Source of the DNA: Adenophora triphylla var. japonica
Lineage: Eukaryota > Streptophyta > Magnoliopsida > Asterales > Campanulaceae
Assembly: GCA_022495995.1 (NCBI GenBank)
Contig: JAFEMH010004907.1
Location: 1-64,000 of the forward strand
Direction of reading: 5' to 3'
DNA: 64,000 nucleotides
The notes beneath the pieces were generated by a model, which was not told the origin of the DNA, searched no databases, and worked only from the letters and a program-made list of their open reading frames with translations. Positions 22,510 to 33,264 of the stretch are shown piece by piece. Position numbers and translations under genes: made by a program. Each line of letters opens with the position of its first letter. Positions within the stretch are counted from its first letter, which is position 1.

Positions 22510-23745
22510 ATGCAAGGTCGTCGTTCTTTGAAGCCTACATTGGTGCCATTGAATGACAACATAAATAGACTTAATAAAGCTAAAGGCACTAAACTTCTTG
22601 AGGAAGCATTTGAGGGGGATCCCCTCTTTAATCCCCTTTTCTCGGATTCAGACACTGAATCAGAACCCTCCACCACCGAGGTAGAGGAAGAGAAAGCCGA
22701 GATGGCAGAACCACCGGCACAAACAATGAATGATTTCCTTAGACCTCGGGTAGACACATCTACCTCTTGCATAGTGCTGTCCGATGCAGCCAAAAATCTA
22801 GAGGTCAAAGGACAATACTTTGCCATGTTGCCAAGCTTTCACGGATTGCCTGGTGAGGATGCACTTACGTTCCTTAAAGAATATATTATTGTTGTTTCTC
22901 AATTTTTGTTAAGACAGGGAGTGACTGAGGAGCAAATTAGACTGAAGTGCTTTCCTTACACTCTTAAGGGAGTGGCTAAAACATGGTTGATGATGCTTGC
23001 ACCGAGCAGCATCAGTACTTGGGCAGAATTGCAAGATGTGTTCCTTAAAAGATATTACCCACATCATCTGTTGGCTAGTTTTAGACAGAAGTTGATGACA
23101 TTTTCCCAAGATGTGGGGGAGACCTTTCATGAGGCATGGGAAAGATTTAATACAATGTTAATACAGTTTCCCCACCACAACTTCACACTACCCTCACTGA
23201 ACCAAGCCTTTTATGATGGCTTGAATGACAATGGTCAATCAATGGTTGACAATGCTGCTGGAGGCTTGATAGGAGCCAAGACCCCGGATGAGACTAAAGC
23301 TTTATACGAGATGTTGAGTGCTAATTCTCAACAAAAGAGTTTGAGGGGTAGAACAAGGGTGGTATTGGATTTGACTGCTACTGATAATCTTTCCAAGCAA
23401 ATTGCAGTCTTAAGTAGTAAATTTGATAAATTGACTGCCTGTGGCACTTCTGCTGGTGCCAATGTTATTACTGATTATTGTGCAAATTGTGGTTTATCAT
23501 CTCATGTTACTAATATGTGTTCAAGTGCAGCAAATTTCTCTTATCATACTGAACAGGCACATGCTTTCAATGGATACGGACAAAGGCCACCACCCCAAGG
23601 CAACCCATATGGTAACTACAATCCATGGGGTGGCCATCATAATCAGCAAGTGAAACCCCTTCATGTGCCACCACCTGGACAACATGGTAGTGCACCTTGG
23701 GAGATGGCAGTTCAGCAGTTAAGGATGGAGATGCAAAGAAAGTAA
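22510..23745 (+). CDS. gag of Athila 2 (411 aa), intact
   Basis: Structural Gag protein. Residues 1-70 are variable and acidic (SDSDTESEPSTTEVEEEKAE). Residues about 95-260 form the retrotransposon gag domain (FPYTLKGVAKTWL, LKRYYPHHL, FHEAWERFN and FYDGLND). A zinc knuckle CANCGLSSHVTNMC (CX2CX4HX4C) lies near residue 322. A Pro/Gly/Asn-rich tail follows. The frame is undamaged from the ATG 34 bp after the primer site to the stop. It could in principle be expressed and supply particles, but no RT is encoded in this copy. Confidence 0.9.
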   Translation: MQGRRSLKPTLVPLNDNINRLNKAKGTKLLEEAFEGDPLFNPLFSDSDTESEPSTTEVEEEKAEMAEPPAQTMNDFLRPRVDTSTSCIVLSDAAKNLEVKGQYFAMLPSFHGLPGEDALTFLKEYIIVVSQFLLRQGVTEEQIRLKCFPYTLKGVAKTWLMMLAPSSISTWAELQDVFLKRYYPHHLLASFRQKLMTFSQDVGETFHEAWERFNTMLIQFPHHNFTLPSLNQAFYDGLNDNGQSMVDNAAGGLIGAKTPDETKALYEMLSANSQQKSLRGRTRVVLDLTATDNLSKQIAVLSSKFDKLTACGTSAGANVITDYCANCGLSSHVTNMCSSAANFSYHTEQAHAFNGYGQRPPPQGNPYGNYNPWGGHHNQQVKPLHVPPPGQHGSAPWEMAVQQLRMEMQRK

Positions 23746-23773
23746 TGTAAATACGTATGCCGCGTTTGAAAAG

Positions 23774-24836
23774 ATGTGGCACACAAGTAGAGCAACTTGT
23801 GAAGGTTGCCCAAGAGTTGATGAAAGAGAAGAACCCACCTCGAGCAAGCAAAGTCAATCACAACAAAGGTGGGATGAAAGTGAGGAAATTGAGGAGGTAT
23901 TTCTTTCTTCCCTTGATAATTTTGAATGTGATAATAGTGATAATGTTAGTGAGGAAGAGGATGAGATGGGGGAGGTTCAATATGTATTTTCTGCATTAAA
24001 TTTAGAAACCCCTTCCCCCCAATGTTGTGAAAACCATACCCCAGAGAGGTGTGGAGTTTGAAAAGATTAAACATGTTCAAAAAGACCCCGGGTGTTTCAC
24101 TATCCCAATTTCGTTAGGGGGTCAAAATTTTAAAGGTTTGTTGGATCTTGGGGCAAGTGTCAATGTGATGCCCTTTCATGTTTTTAGAAGTTTGGGGGTA
24201 TGTGAGTTGAAACCACCCATGAGAGACTTGCAATTGGCGGATCTCTCAATTAAAAGACCCTTAGGGGTTATTGAAGGGGTGTTGGTTAAAATTGATAAAA
24301 TCATTATCCCCATTGACTTTTATGTGATGTGTATGGAGGGATCAAGTGAGGAACAACTGAAAACTCCCATTCTGCTTGGGAGACCATTTATGTTTGACAC
24401 TAAGGCCATCATTGATGTGTGTCAAGGGGTGGTGTCCTTGAGAGGTATGGGGGAAGAATGCAAGTTTTGTATGCTTGAAAATGATAAGAAACCCTCCCCC
24501 AAAGATGGTTTTGTAGGAGCCATAACTGATGTTCCAATTTTTAAAGATGATGTGAATGGATGTGAGAAAAGTGGGGATAATGCGGACGTTTGTCCCGTGG
24601 CTAGTAACACTAAAGCCGACCAATACTCTAGGAGTAACGGGTCGTATCACTCCCCACACGACTTCCATAAAGAGTCGATTCCATCACATTTACCACAAGG
24701 GCCTTCAAATTCGAGAGTTAGTGAGGAGAGTTATAGTGATTTATCTGATTCTATATTTTTAAATATTTTTGTGCATGATAACTCTCTTGATCTTGGTTGT
24801 GAGAATGGTGTTCTGCAGGTTGCAGAAAAAGATTGA
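23774..24836 (+). pseudogene. Athila 2 linker and aspartic protease
   Basis: An acidic linker in the frame 23774-24061 (EEIEEVFLSSLDNFECDNSDN) passes by a small frameshift near 24030 into the frame 24027-24836. This second frame has active-site D40-L-G-A-S followed by VNVMPFHVF, LQLADLSIKRPLGV, LLGRPFM and DVCQGVVSL. After the protease the frame goes on about 120 residues with no recognisable domain and stops at 24834. The RT expected next is absent. Confidence 0.85.
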
Positions 24837-24924
24837 GTTTGGGGGTGGAAACCCCAATAAAAAGAAAAGAAAGAGGGGTAAGCACAAGCGTAAAGTTTCA
24901 AAAATAAATGTGGCTTCACCCCTA

Positions 24925-25509
24925 CTTGTTCTTAGATTCGAGACGTATGTTAAGATACGAAATCATCATTGAATAATTGGGTATTTATTGAGCCATTAAT
25001 TTGGGATTTTGATCCATAGACCATTATTGATTGAATAACTTTAATCGGGGCCGTAATAGAAACTGATCAAAGTTAGGTTATTTTATTCTAATGTTCTTAA
25101 TGTATTCTTGGCATATTGTGAAACCGTAATAGACACTACAATATTAAAAAGAGTATTTAGGATTGTAATCCGGCCACATAACTGTGTCGATCCTAGCAAA
25201 AGTGAATGAACCCTAGAAGTTGAGTTGATGTTTTATAAGTAAAATTTTGCATAGAATGATGGTGAAGTGAAATCCAATCTATGAATCTCTGCTCATAATC
25301 TGTTTTCTCGTTTATTTAGTTTTTGTTATTTAATTTATGCTTTTAGTTCTCAATCAAATCTATAAACTTTGGTTACTAAATTCACTGCGTTTACTTTACT
25401 TGTTTACCAACGAGTCTCTGTGGATTCGACCCCTGCAATTGCATACTGCTACACCGGTAGTGAGTACACTTGCTCGGTTTTTATTACAAGAGGGAGTTTT
25501 CCTCCATCA
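24925..25509 (+). repeat. Truncated 3' LTR of Athila 2
   Basis: Corresponds to 21868-22451 of the 5' LTR with one extra base. Homology starts abruptly at CTTGTTCTTAG, and no polypurine tract precedes it. The first 1050 bp of the LTR are deleted together with the rest of the internal region. Confidence 0.95.
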
Positions 25510-25669
25510 ACGACTTTTAACAGATTTAATTCAATATCATTAGAACACGAATTAGGCATATTGTTATAAAAACAATTAATCTATCGCATACAAAATATGC
25601 AAAAGAACATATAAACGATTTTATATTACTTTTCTAGCATGTTAATTCAAACTTAATCATACGAACGGG

Positions 25670-25681
25670 GCTCTGATACCA
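25670..25681 (-). promoter_or_regulatory. Copia primer-binding site (initiator Met-tRNA)
   Basis: On the minus strand it reads TGGTATCAGAGC, one base after the 5' LTR end CCCAACA. This is the standard copia primer site. Confidence 0.95.
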
Positions 25682-25682
25682 C

Positions 25683-27039
25683 TGTTGGGTTTTACGGGTT
25701 CATGCGCAGCGGAATAAAGCATCAAATAACATAAAACCCAAGGAGCCTAGGATCCGTTCTATATAATTAACTTGAAAAACTATGAGATAGATGTAACCAA
25801 CCTTGAACACTTTCCGTTCTTGAGCTATCGAACGATTTGATTATGTGATTTCGAATCACAAACTTCGTTCTTCAACTTACTTGAACTCTAGGCCTTGATC
25901 GTTGAACGAGCGAAGACCCTCTTTCGGTATCCACACCTTTGAATGAATCCAAGAACAATTTCTTGAAGATTGCTAGATCCTATAAACCTTTGAATAATAT
26001 TGAGAATATGTTTGTGAATTTCTTTTGAGAATTTCGGCTAACATTCTAGGGTTGACAGACGTTCATATTTATACTACATTAGTATAGAATATGAGTCCTA
26101 ATCAAATTAGGAAAGGATTCTGTCAAACCGCCTCTGGGCCTGTTGTGTCGCACGACCATACACAGCACATGGCATGTTGTGTCGCACGGCCAAACAAGGC
26201 TGATGAGGAATTTCTCAATCATTCTTCCAATGGTTTAATCAAATTCATTCTAGTTGTGTGTGACCCAATAGGATTACATTATGTGGCAATGAGTTCGATC
26301 ATATCGACCCCCATAAGACATAAGCGGACTCTAGCAAGCCATTATGTCTACCCAAATAATGCAACGTAAGAGTTCACGTTTTCAATGGTACACTTCCATA
26401 TCTCCCTTTATCTCACGATGTTATATTGAACACAAGTCAAGGTCCTCGTCAACTTGTCTTTGTTCAATGCTTTCTCGATTCTTGAGTATAATGATAATTC
26501 CAATCACATTGGGGTACGGTCATACACTTTCATCATTATCACTCATCGAGGGGCCCAAGCTAAACATCTCTCTTTGAGGGACAAATTCCATCTTGACTTA
26601 TCATCCTTCCCAACATGATTCCGATCATGCCAAAGATAGCCTTTATAGATATCGTGTTAAGATATCGTTTGACTAAAATCAAACATGACTTTCATCATAT
26701 GTAAGGTCATGATAATCTCAGGTCTAGGGACTAAATGAAGTAACCTTATGAGATTTAATTATGACATTTGACCATGACATAAATCTCATGCGGGTCAAGT
26801 CCAGTCACTTGTTCTCTAACAAGTACCCATAATTTCAATGTGCATCTCTATGCATATAATCATCGTATGATTATCCATTGACAATTATACTAATTATTCT
26901 CTTAATAATTAGGGACGAAGATTATTATAAACAAATATACAAAACATATATAATAATCAAATTATAAACATCTCATATAATAGTAAATAATGTCAACACA
27001 TAAGTCTATCAATCATAGGCCTAGGGCATAACACTAACA
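25683..27039 (-). repeat. 5' LTR of copia (1357 bp), complete
   Basis: In sense it begins TGTTAGTGTTATG at 27039 and ends CCCAACA at 25683. A TATA-like TATAAATA lies on the minus strand at 26066-26073. Two copies of TTGTGTCGCACG(A/G)CC occur near 26144-26190, just upstream of the TATA in sense orientation. The target duplication on the right would begin at 27040 (CCTGC), but the other end of the element is truncated. Confidence 0.94.
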
Positions 27040-27055
27040 CCTGCTCCAGCCCGTA

Positions 27056-27979
27056 CTATCGCAGCACCAAGGATGGAATGTAGAAAGCAGTCTGGGATAA
27101 CCCCGGCACTCTGACAACCAGAAGACCCTCCTGAGCGGTCCGACAAGTTTGCAGCTTCCAATGAGGAACCCACCATCGTAAGTGATGCGTGCGGAGTCTG
27201 GCCATCCAGAGCTCCAGTTCAGCCTGATCGCCCCCTATCACCAGATGACGTCGAGAAAAGGACCAAGGGTCACAAGACACTAGCACCTCGGGCACCATCT
27301 GCAATTGCTCCCTCAACCATATAGTTAGCATAGTGGGACTCCCTCCCCACATGTATCGGCTGCCGGTCGCCATGCGACCTATGCCCAGGAACGTCTCGCC
27401 CAGGATCAAAGGCACGATGTCTCCCCCGTTCCGGCACTGCCTCACCAGGTCTAGTACACTGTGATGGCACACACCCAGGGACGTGAATGTGAACAAAGTA
27501 GCAATCACGTACAGAGCAAACGCGTCCCACACAAAAACGCTCCCCTCAACACCGGCAAATTTATCGGGCAGCCCCGAAATGTCGACATAATATGTGTTCA
27601 GTATTAGCATCCCGTATGCTTCTTCAGCTGAGATACCAAGCAAAGACACCAACTTCTCAACGGTGGCCATGCCGCCCGTCAAGGGAAGAACTAGCTGTTC
27701 CGTCTCAGGTCCTCCTAATACGGCCCGAAAATCTTCAAAGGTGGGCATAATCTCGTTGTACGAAAAGCTGTACATGTGCCTCCGTACGTCCCAGAAATGA
27801 GCCGCAGCTCTCAAAAGATCACAATCCGGTATGAGCTCCTTCAAAGCCCAAACGGATTTCATCCCGTAACAACCCTCGAAAAAACCCTTGCTTTGCCTCG
27901 TGTGGTGCCATACCCACGATTGGAAATTGTCCAAGTATCGCTCTTGCATCTGAGACGATAGCCTAGGAAATGGAGCCAT
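27056..27979 (-). pseudogene. Antisense PMD2 gene of Tat-A (plant-mobile-domain/DUF7745-like), 3' truncated
   Basis: Opposite in direction to Tat-A pol. From the ATG at 27979 (MAPFPRLSSQMQERYLDNF) it reads about 308 residues with no stop. The core LLRAAAHFWDVRRHMYSFSY followed by NEIMPTFEDFRAVLG is the signature of the plant mobile domain / DUF7745 group. The later part WRRHHLRWWVPHWKLQTC-like region is also kept in Tat-B. An upstream in-frame extension to 28195 exists, but Tat-B supports the 27979 start (its ATG at 52420 gives MAPF). The copia insertion cuts it at 27040, and a frameshift gives a stop at 27056. Family role: plant mobile domains occur in nuclear regulators and in transposons; the role here is unknown. 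Confidence 0.75.
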
Positions 27980-28504
27980 GAGAAGAGCAAAGAAAACCTT
28001 CAAGAATTTAAGAGAGAAATGCAGTGTTGGATCAAAAGCAAACGTGCTGTTTTCACAATTGCAAAAACTGAACTGCAATTTAAAACAACTGAAATTGAAT
28101 CCCTCCCACGGACTGTTTTCAAGTTGACTGGTCAACTCGAACCCAGCTGCCTCAGTTTGGAAACATTTCCAAACCATATCCAGTTCAAGCCTCATTTAAA
28201 CTACGTGCACCCATGGTTTAAATCAACCACGCCAACACCACTTCCGCCCCTGCTCGTGCAACAAAGGCAATTAATTAAATAACAGTGCATATAGACATAA
28301 ATTTTGACCAGTTCGAATTTTTGTGCATGTTTCATTATTATTTATTTTTGATCAACCTACTTGCTTATTTGCCAAAAATAAAAGTAGGTAATCACTAAAT
28401 AAATGTGCAAAATACAAGGTTTCGCCTCAAAGGCCCTTTCAAGTACAATTCAAATTGTTTGGACAATACACACATTTTGTCTAAAAATAAATCAAGAAAG
28501 AGGA

Positions 28505-31266
28505 CTACTCAAAGTCCTGCTCGTCATCCGAGCACTCGAAATACTGTCCCGCAGTAGCCGAATCCACCGAGGACAGGTAAAATCCAAATTTCTCAAGGCG
28601 GAAATACGAGAAAGGCTGCCTCTGCGCACGTGTCCCCGAGGACTCTCCCTGTTCGTGCCCCGAGAAAGAAGAGTGACGAGCTTCGAATCCCGCCGTCTCA
28701 CCGGAGAATTGGCCGAACCCCTTGGTAAAGTCTGCCCCACCAGCCGTGGAGGCAGACGAGTCTCTCGCTGCAGAAGGCCTAGATGGCATCGGCTCATGCA
28801 CAGCCGCACTCCTCCGGGAATTACACCGCAGGAACTCCACGAGTCTCCTGGCATAGTTGGCCCACCCATCCAAACGTCTCACGGCCTGGTTGTACGTACG
28901 ACCAGACACCTGCAAATCAGGAAATCCGTTAAAAGACAAACAGATAGCACAGATGCAACATTTGCAGAATGCTACTATCAAGTACGTAAAATCAAAACAC
29001 TCACCGAAGCATTGGGATCCACTCGTATTCGAGGCCTCGTCTCCTCCGGAATAGGGATCACCAACCGCCCGCGAGAACCATCAAGCCCTCATACGCCGCC
29101 CGAGCGAGGGAGCGGGTAGTCCCGGGGATATGCAGGGGCCCCTCGCCTCCTCGTGCAAAGACTGCGGCTCTCGCCCTCGTCCTCAGAAGATGTCATAGTC
29201 GGAACCCTCTATGATAAACTCGGTATAGAACACGCCCGTCCGTACCGCTCCGCATCCTCCATCGCACGCCAAAGGATACTGCATGTGTGGAGGCGGGTCC
29301 ATCGGAACCAAAGGAAGGGACCCCGGACCATGCTGATAGGTCACCCTCTCTCCCAAGTACATCGCGTCACAATAAAGTCCCACCAGCAGCTTCCACCGAC
29401 GTGTGACCTCCCTAGCAGACTGGACCACAAAAACATTAATCTGGTTCCAACAAGTCAGCTGGATCCGCCCGAAAAACTCTCAGCTCATGGCCAGAGACAC
29501 CTCCTCGTAAGTCAGTCGAGTACCCTCCCTTGACGTTGCCGGCTTCTTCGCCGCCTTCTGCCAAATCAACATGGCAGGGAACAAGGACTTATACTCCTCC
29601 TTGGTCTCCCACCTCTGCGGGTGGAACACCTCCAAAAATCACACCTGTCAAGCACATGGAAAGTTATGTCAGCTACAAAGCAGATACATACGAGTACAAA
29701 ATGAGACAAGGAAGAGAAAAAGACGGGAACTTACATCCAAAGTGAACACAAAGCAGCATAAGGTGTTCTCCTCGCCCCGCGAGAACCTATCCAAAGCATG
29801 GTAGAGCTCGCCGCCCAAACCTCCCCCATGCAAACCCTCTCACGGCATCCAGATCAGTCAGCGAGCCGAGCAGAGGAAAGTGACATGCCGTATCAGCGGT
29901 AGGGAATAGGGTAGCTGACAAAGCAAACCATAAGAACCCTCGAGCCAGACGCACTGCGGTCATCCTCGGAGGCCCCTCCAAATATGCATTAATACCCCTC
30001 CTCAGATGAGCCTCCATCGGCCCATACCGATTACCCAAGCCCCTGGCATCGGTAATATCAAAACCCAGCAGATCCGACAACTGCCCCGGGGTGTAGCCAT
30101 CCACCCACACAAGTGTGTTGCCCCAGAATGGCAACCCCGTAATAGCCGCAAAGTCGCGGAGTCACGGGCCTCCCCACCTGAAGTGAAACGTGTGGGTCGT
30201 GTCCCACCAGTACTCGCTCAGGGCAACGTGCAAGACCCTCGCCCTCTGCGTCGAAGCCACCGCGGCTACTGCGCTGATGAATCCAGCCAAACCGGAGTCA
30301 ACCACAAACTAATGTGGACTCCTCTCTCCGTCCCGAGCATCGTCTGGGATATCTCCCACAGCGCTCTAACTACCTCAAAGGCTCCCCTGCTCTTCAAGTT
30401 ACGGACATTAACCGGCCCTCGCCCCTGCAGGTGAACACGGCAAAAGTACGTTAATACAGAAACAACATCTACAGAATGTACAAACGCATATCGAAATGAT
30501 GAAACACAGAAACGGTTCAGTTTCAAAAACCCGTTCATTAACGGTTCATTTTCCTAAAATATGTCCATCCCAGTTGGAATATTAACGGTCCAAAATCCCA
30601 AAAAGGTGCAAAACATTTCGAAAAATCCGTCGAACCCGAAACTTTCAAAACATTTCGAAAAATCCGTCGAACCCGAAACTTTCAAAACATTTCGAAAAAT
30701 CCGTCGAACTCGGAACTTTCAAAACCTTTCGAAAACTCCGTCGAATTCGGAACTTTCAAAACATTTCGAAAAATCCGTCGAATTCGGAACTTTCAAAACA
30801 TTTCGAAAAATCCGTCGAATTCGGAACTTTCAAAACATTTCGAACATTTCGAAAAATTACTCCGTCCCAAATTAAACTTACTTTAATTTCGGAAAACACC
30901 CCTAGACATGGAATTTTGCAACCAAAATTTTTATGTTATCTACCCATGATGTCAATTGAACTAAACTCTAGTCAATTTCGACAAAGGCACATAGCAAAGT
31001 CAAAAGCCCCAATTCGGGCACCAAGAACCCTAACTCATTTCTAATCAAATTCCTAAAATTTAAAGAATGCACATTCTGAAAATTAACGGAATTTAGAGGA
31101 TGTTTACCTGTCTTTCGATCCCTTCCTTGGATTTGTGAGTGTCCCGAGCCGGATAAAACTCCGTTGGATCCACGGGAAGAGCGGTGGTTCGAATGGTCCT
31201 CACCAACCTCGCTTTTTCGTTGTCGATCCTCCTATGACGAGCCCTTGGTTCCAAACCGGCATCCAT
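28505..31266 (-). pseudogene. Antisense PMD1 gene of Tat-A, four predicted exons
   Basis: Predicted exons on minus: 31266-31108 (159 nt, MDAGLEPRARHRR), 30424-29735, 29644-29006 and 28909-28505 (stop). Introns start GTAAAC, GTAAGT and GTGAGT and end CTGCAG, GACAG and TGCAG. The Tat-B copy has a 159-nt exon 1 and introns of 94 and 96 bp against 90 and 96 bp here. Exon 2 encodes EYWWDTTHTFHFRWG, DFAAITGLPFWGN and ARGFLWFALSATLFP, which resemble a plant mobile domain (WD..THTF.F..GE, I.GLP, LFP). The C-terminus ends in an acidic FECSDDEQDFE. At least one in-frame stop in exon 2 (near 30171) and shifts in exon 3 make this copy nonfunctional. Splicing is inferred from sequence only. Confidence 0.65.
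30605..30850. repeat. 37-bp minisatellite in intron 1 of PMD1 (Tat-A)
   Basis: Six 37-bp units built on ATTTCGAAAAATCCGTCGAA lie between predicted exons 1 and 2. The equivalent in Tat-B (49625-49825) has five units, alternating 36 and 39 bp. Confidence 0.9.
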
Positions 31267-31529
31267 GATGATTTTCCCTCAAAGATTTCGAACAAAACTC
31301 GCGAAATGAGAAGAATTTTTCTCTCCTTTCTCTCTTTTCCTCGCCTGAAAGTATGGAGAAATGGACCAGTTTGCGTCGGCCTGTTCCTGATTTGAACCTG
31401 GTCAAATCCCGCCTCCCACGGACTCTTTTTACCGAAAAGATTCCTTGCCACTTTGGCCCCTCAGCTTTCCACAATTTCATTTTTACCCCTTTTGGCCCCC
31501 AAAAGTGTAAAATTTCCCCAAGTTAGACC

Positions 31530-31890
31530 TTTCTAACACCCCGTCTCCAGATGTTAAATTTTTCGTTAGTTTTCACTAACGTTCGTCTCCAGACGTTAAA
31601 TTTCAAACCGTCTTCGAACGTTAAATCACGTTTTCGTCTCCAGACGTTAAATTTCCTGCTAGTTTTCACTAACGTTTCGTCTCCAGACGTTAAATCTCAA
31701 ACCGTCTTCGGACGTTAAATCACATTCCCGTCTCCAGACGTTAAATTTCCCGTTAGTTTTCACTAACGTTTCGTCTCCAAACGTTAAATCCCAAACCATC
31801 TTCGGACGTTAAATCACAATTCCGTCTCCAGATGTTAAATTTCCCGTTAGTTTTCACTAACGTTCGTCTCCAGACGTTAAATCCCAATCC
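31530..31890. repeat. Tandem array CGTCTCCAGACGTTAAAT (Tat-A)
   Basis: Nine or so units contain CGTCTCCAGACGTTAAAT and TTAGTTTTCACTAACG. AACGT/ACGTT half-sites recur in both directions, so single units can fold back. The same unit occurs in Tat-B at 48580-48910. Confidence 0.9.
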
Positions 31891-32384
31891 GCACTTCTCG
31901 GATCAAGGTAAGCCCGCACAACAATCCTCTCGCCATCTTCGTAAGTCTCATTGGTTTTCACCAACATTTACTTCCCCGGCCGTCATCATAAGCCCGACCA
32001 TCCCAATTTAGCGGCCATCGAGGTAAGCCCGCACAACAATCCCTCTTCAGCCATCATTGTAAGCCCGAACATTCCTCCCCAGCAGGATCCTAAGACCATC
32101 CGTCTAAGAAGAAACGTCAATCAATCCCCCCAATTCCTAACTGGCTTTATTAGAACTCTGGGCACTTTTCCCCAGCAATGTGTCAGTCTCTCCCGAGACC
32201 ACATCCCGTTCCTAACCCCGTCATTAGAACGTCAATCCTTCCGTGTTGTTATAACATCCATTTGACGCGAACGTTCCCGTCATTAGAACGTCAATCCTTC
32301 CGTGTTGTCATAAGTCCAGCACCCAAGGCACGAACGCCTTACAAAATCAATCTCAAGGCACGAACGTCTTCATCTCAGGACAAA

Positions 32385-32975
32385 CAAATCCTCGTAATCT
32401 CGGTCTGAGGTGCCACACGCCCTCGAAAGTATCAGTAATCTCGGTCTGAGGCACCACACGCCCTCGTATGTTTCAGTAACCTCGGTCTTAGGCGCCACAC
32501 GCCCTCAAAAGTATCAGTAATCTCGGTCTGAGGCACCACACGCCCTCGTATGTTTCAGTAACCTCGGTCTGAGGTGCCACACGCCCTCAAAAGTATCAGT
32601 AATCTCGGTCTGAGGCGCCACACGCCCTCGAAAGTATCAGTAATCTCGGTCTGAGGTGCCACACGTCCTCGTATGTTTCAGTAATCTCGGTCTGAGGCAC
32701 CACATGCCCTCGAAAGTATCAGTAATCTCGGTCTGAGGTGCCACACGCCCTCGAAAGTATCAGTAATCTCAATCTGAGGCGCCACACGCCCTCGTATGTT
32801 TCGCAATCTGCCTCGAGGCGCCACACGCCTCGAATGTTTCAAGAATCTCGCCCGAGGCGCCACACGCCCTCGAATGTCCTCGTAATCTCGGTCTGAGGCG
32901 CCACACGCCCTCGAAGGTTTCAGTAATCTCGGTCTGAGGCGCCACACGCCCTCGAAAGTTTCAGTAATCTTAGGT
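32385..32975. repeat. 41-bp tandem array (Tat-A)
   Basis: About 14 units of a 41-bp repeat containing AATCTCGGTCTGAGGCGCCA followed by CACGCCCTCGAA. It lies about 0.3 kb before the 3' LTR. Tat-B has only a remnant near 47550-47575. The open frames seen here on either strand are repeat translations. Confidence 0.9.
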
Positions 32976-33065
32976 TCAGACGCCTCACAATAGTCTCCAT
33001 TCAGGTTCAGACGCCCCACAATGGTCTCACTTAGGTTCAGACGCCTCACAACAGTCTCGCTTAGG
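32970..33065. repeat. Short array TTAGGTTCAGACGCC
   Basis: Three units of about 30 bp (TTAGGTTCAGACGCCTCACA with variants) immediately follow the 41-bp array. Tat-B has related text (AGACTGTTAGGAGGCGTCT) near 47450-47535. Confidence 0.8.
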
Positions 33066-33251
33066 TCAAGGTCCCCACGCGCGGTCCTTGCACCTATGAA
33101 CTACGATCGGCTTGATTCCCGCTCGGGATACGTAGGAATCCTTCCGCTAATGGTCCAGCCAGCTGACCTCTCAGGTCTCTTCAAGTAAGGCATCCCTTGA
33201 TTTGGATCCTTATCTTTTTCAACGACCCCACTTCCTTCGAAAATGATGTCG

Positions 33252-33264
33252 CTGAGGGGCTAAC
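33252..33264 (+). promoter_or_regulatory. Tat-A polypurine tract
   Basis: CTGAGGGGCTAAC directly precedes the LTR start TGTAAGTACCC. Tat-B has the complement (GTTAGCCCCTC) next to its LTR at 47242. Confidence 0.75.

Larger units (their letters stand above)
20818..25509 (+). mobile_element. Athila-like gag-protease element (Athila 2), nested in copia leader
   Basis: Flanked by a 5-bp target duplication ACGAC (20813-20817 and 25510-25514). It begins TGATGGATG and ends CCTCCATCA. It holds a complete 5' LTR, tRNA-Asp PBS, gag and protease. It then passes abruptly, at 24925, into the last 585 bp of the 3' LTR. An internal deletion has therefore removed everything from after protease to the middle of the 3' LTR. 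LTR overlap differs at about 7 of 584 positions, making it the youngest LTR element here. Confidence 0.95.
14708..27039 (-). mobile_element. Ty1/copia retrotransposon, minus strand
   Basis: Sense runs from 27039 down. The 5' LTR (25683-27039) is followed by a Met-tRNA primer site, a leader containing a nested Athila-like element, gag, protease, integrase, RT, RNase H, a polypurine tract and a 3' LTR truncated at 14708. Domain order integrase before RT defines copia. The coding region has only a few lesions and the LTR overlap differs by about 13 of 696 positions, so the insertion is fairly young. It sits in Tat-A within the 3' part of the antisense PMD2 gene. Confidence 0.92.

Noticed and set aside
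27056..31266. PMD genes as ordinary host genes lying between elements
   Set aside because: The same two genes with the same spacing to the same LTR and arrays occur inverted in Tat-B, so they belong to the element.
30605..32975. Possible CRISPR-like arrays
   Set aside because: Units follow one another without unique spacers and the sequence is plant nuclear; these are minisatellites.
32678..33049. Minus-strand 123-codon ORF
   Set aside because: It is a translation of the 41-bp tandem array; repeats whose length keeps frames open give long meaningless ORFs.
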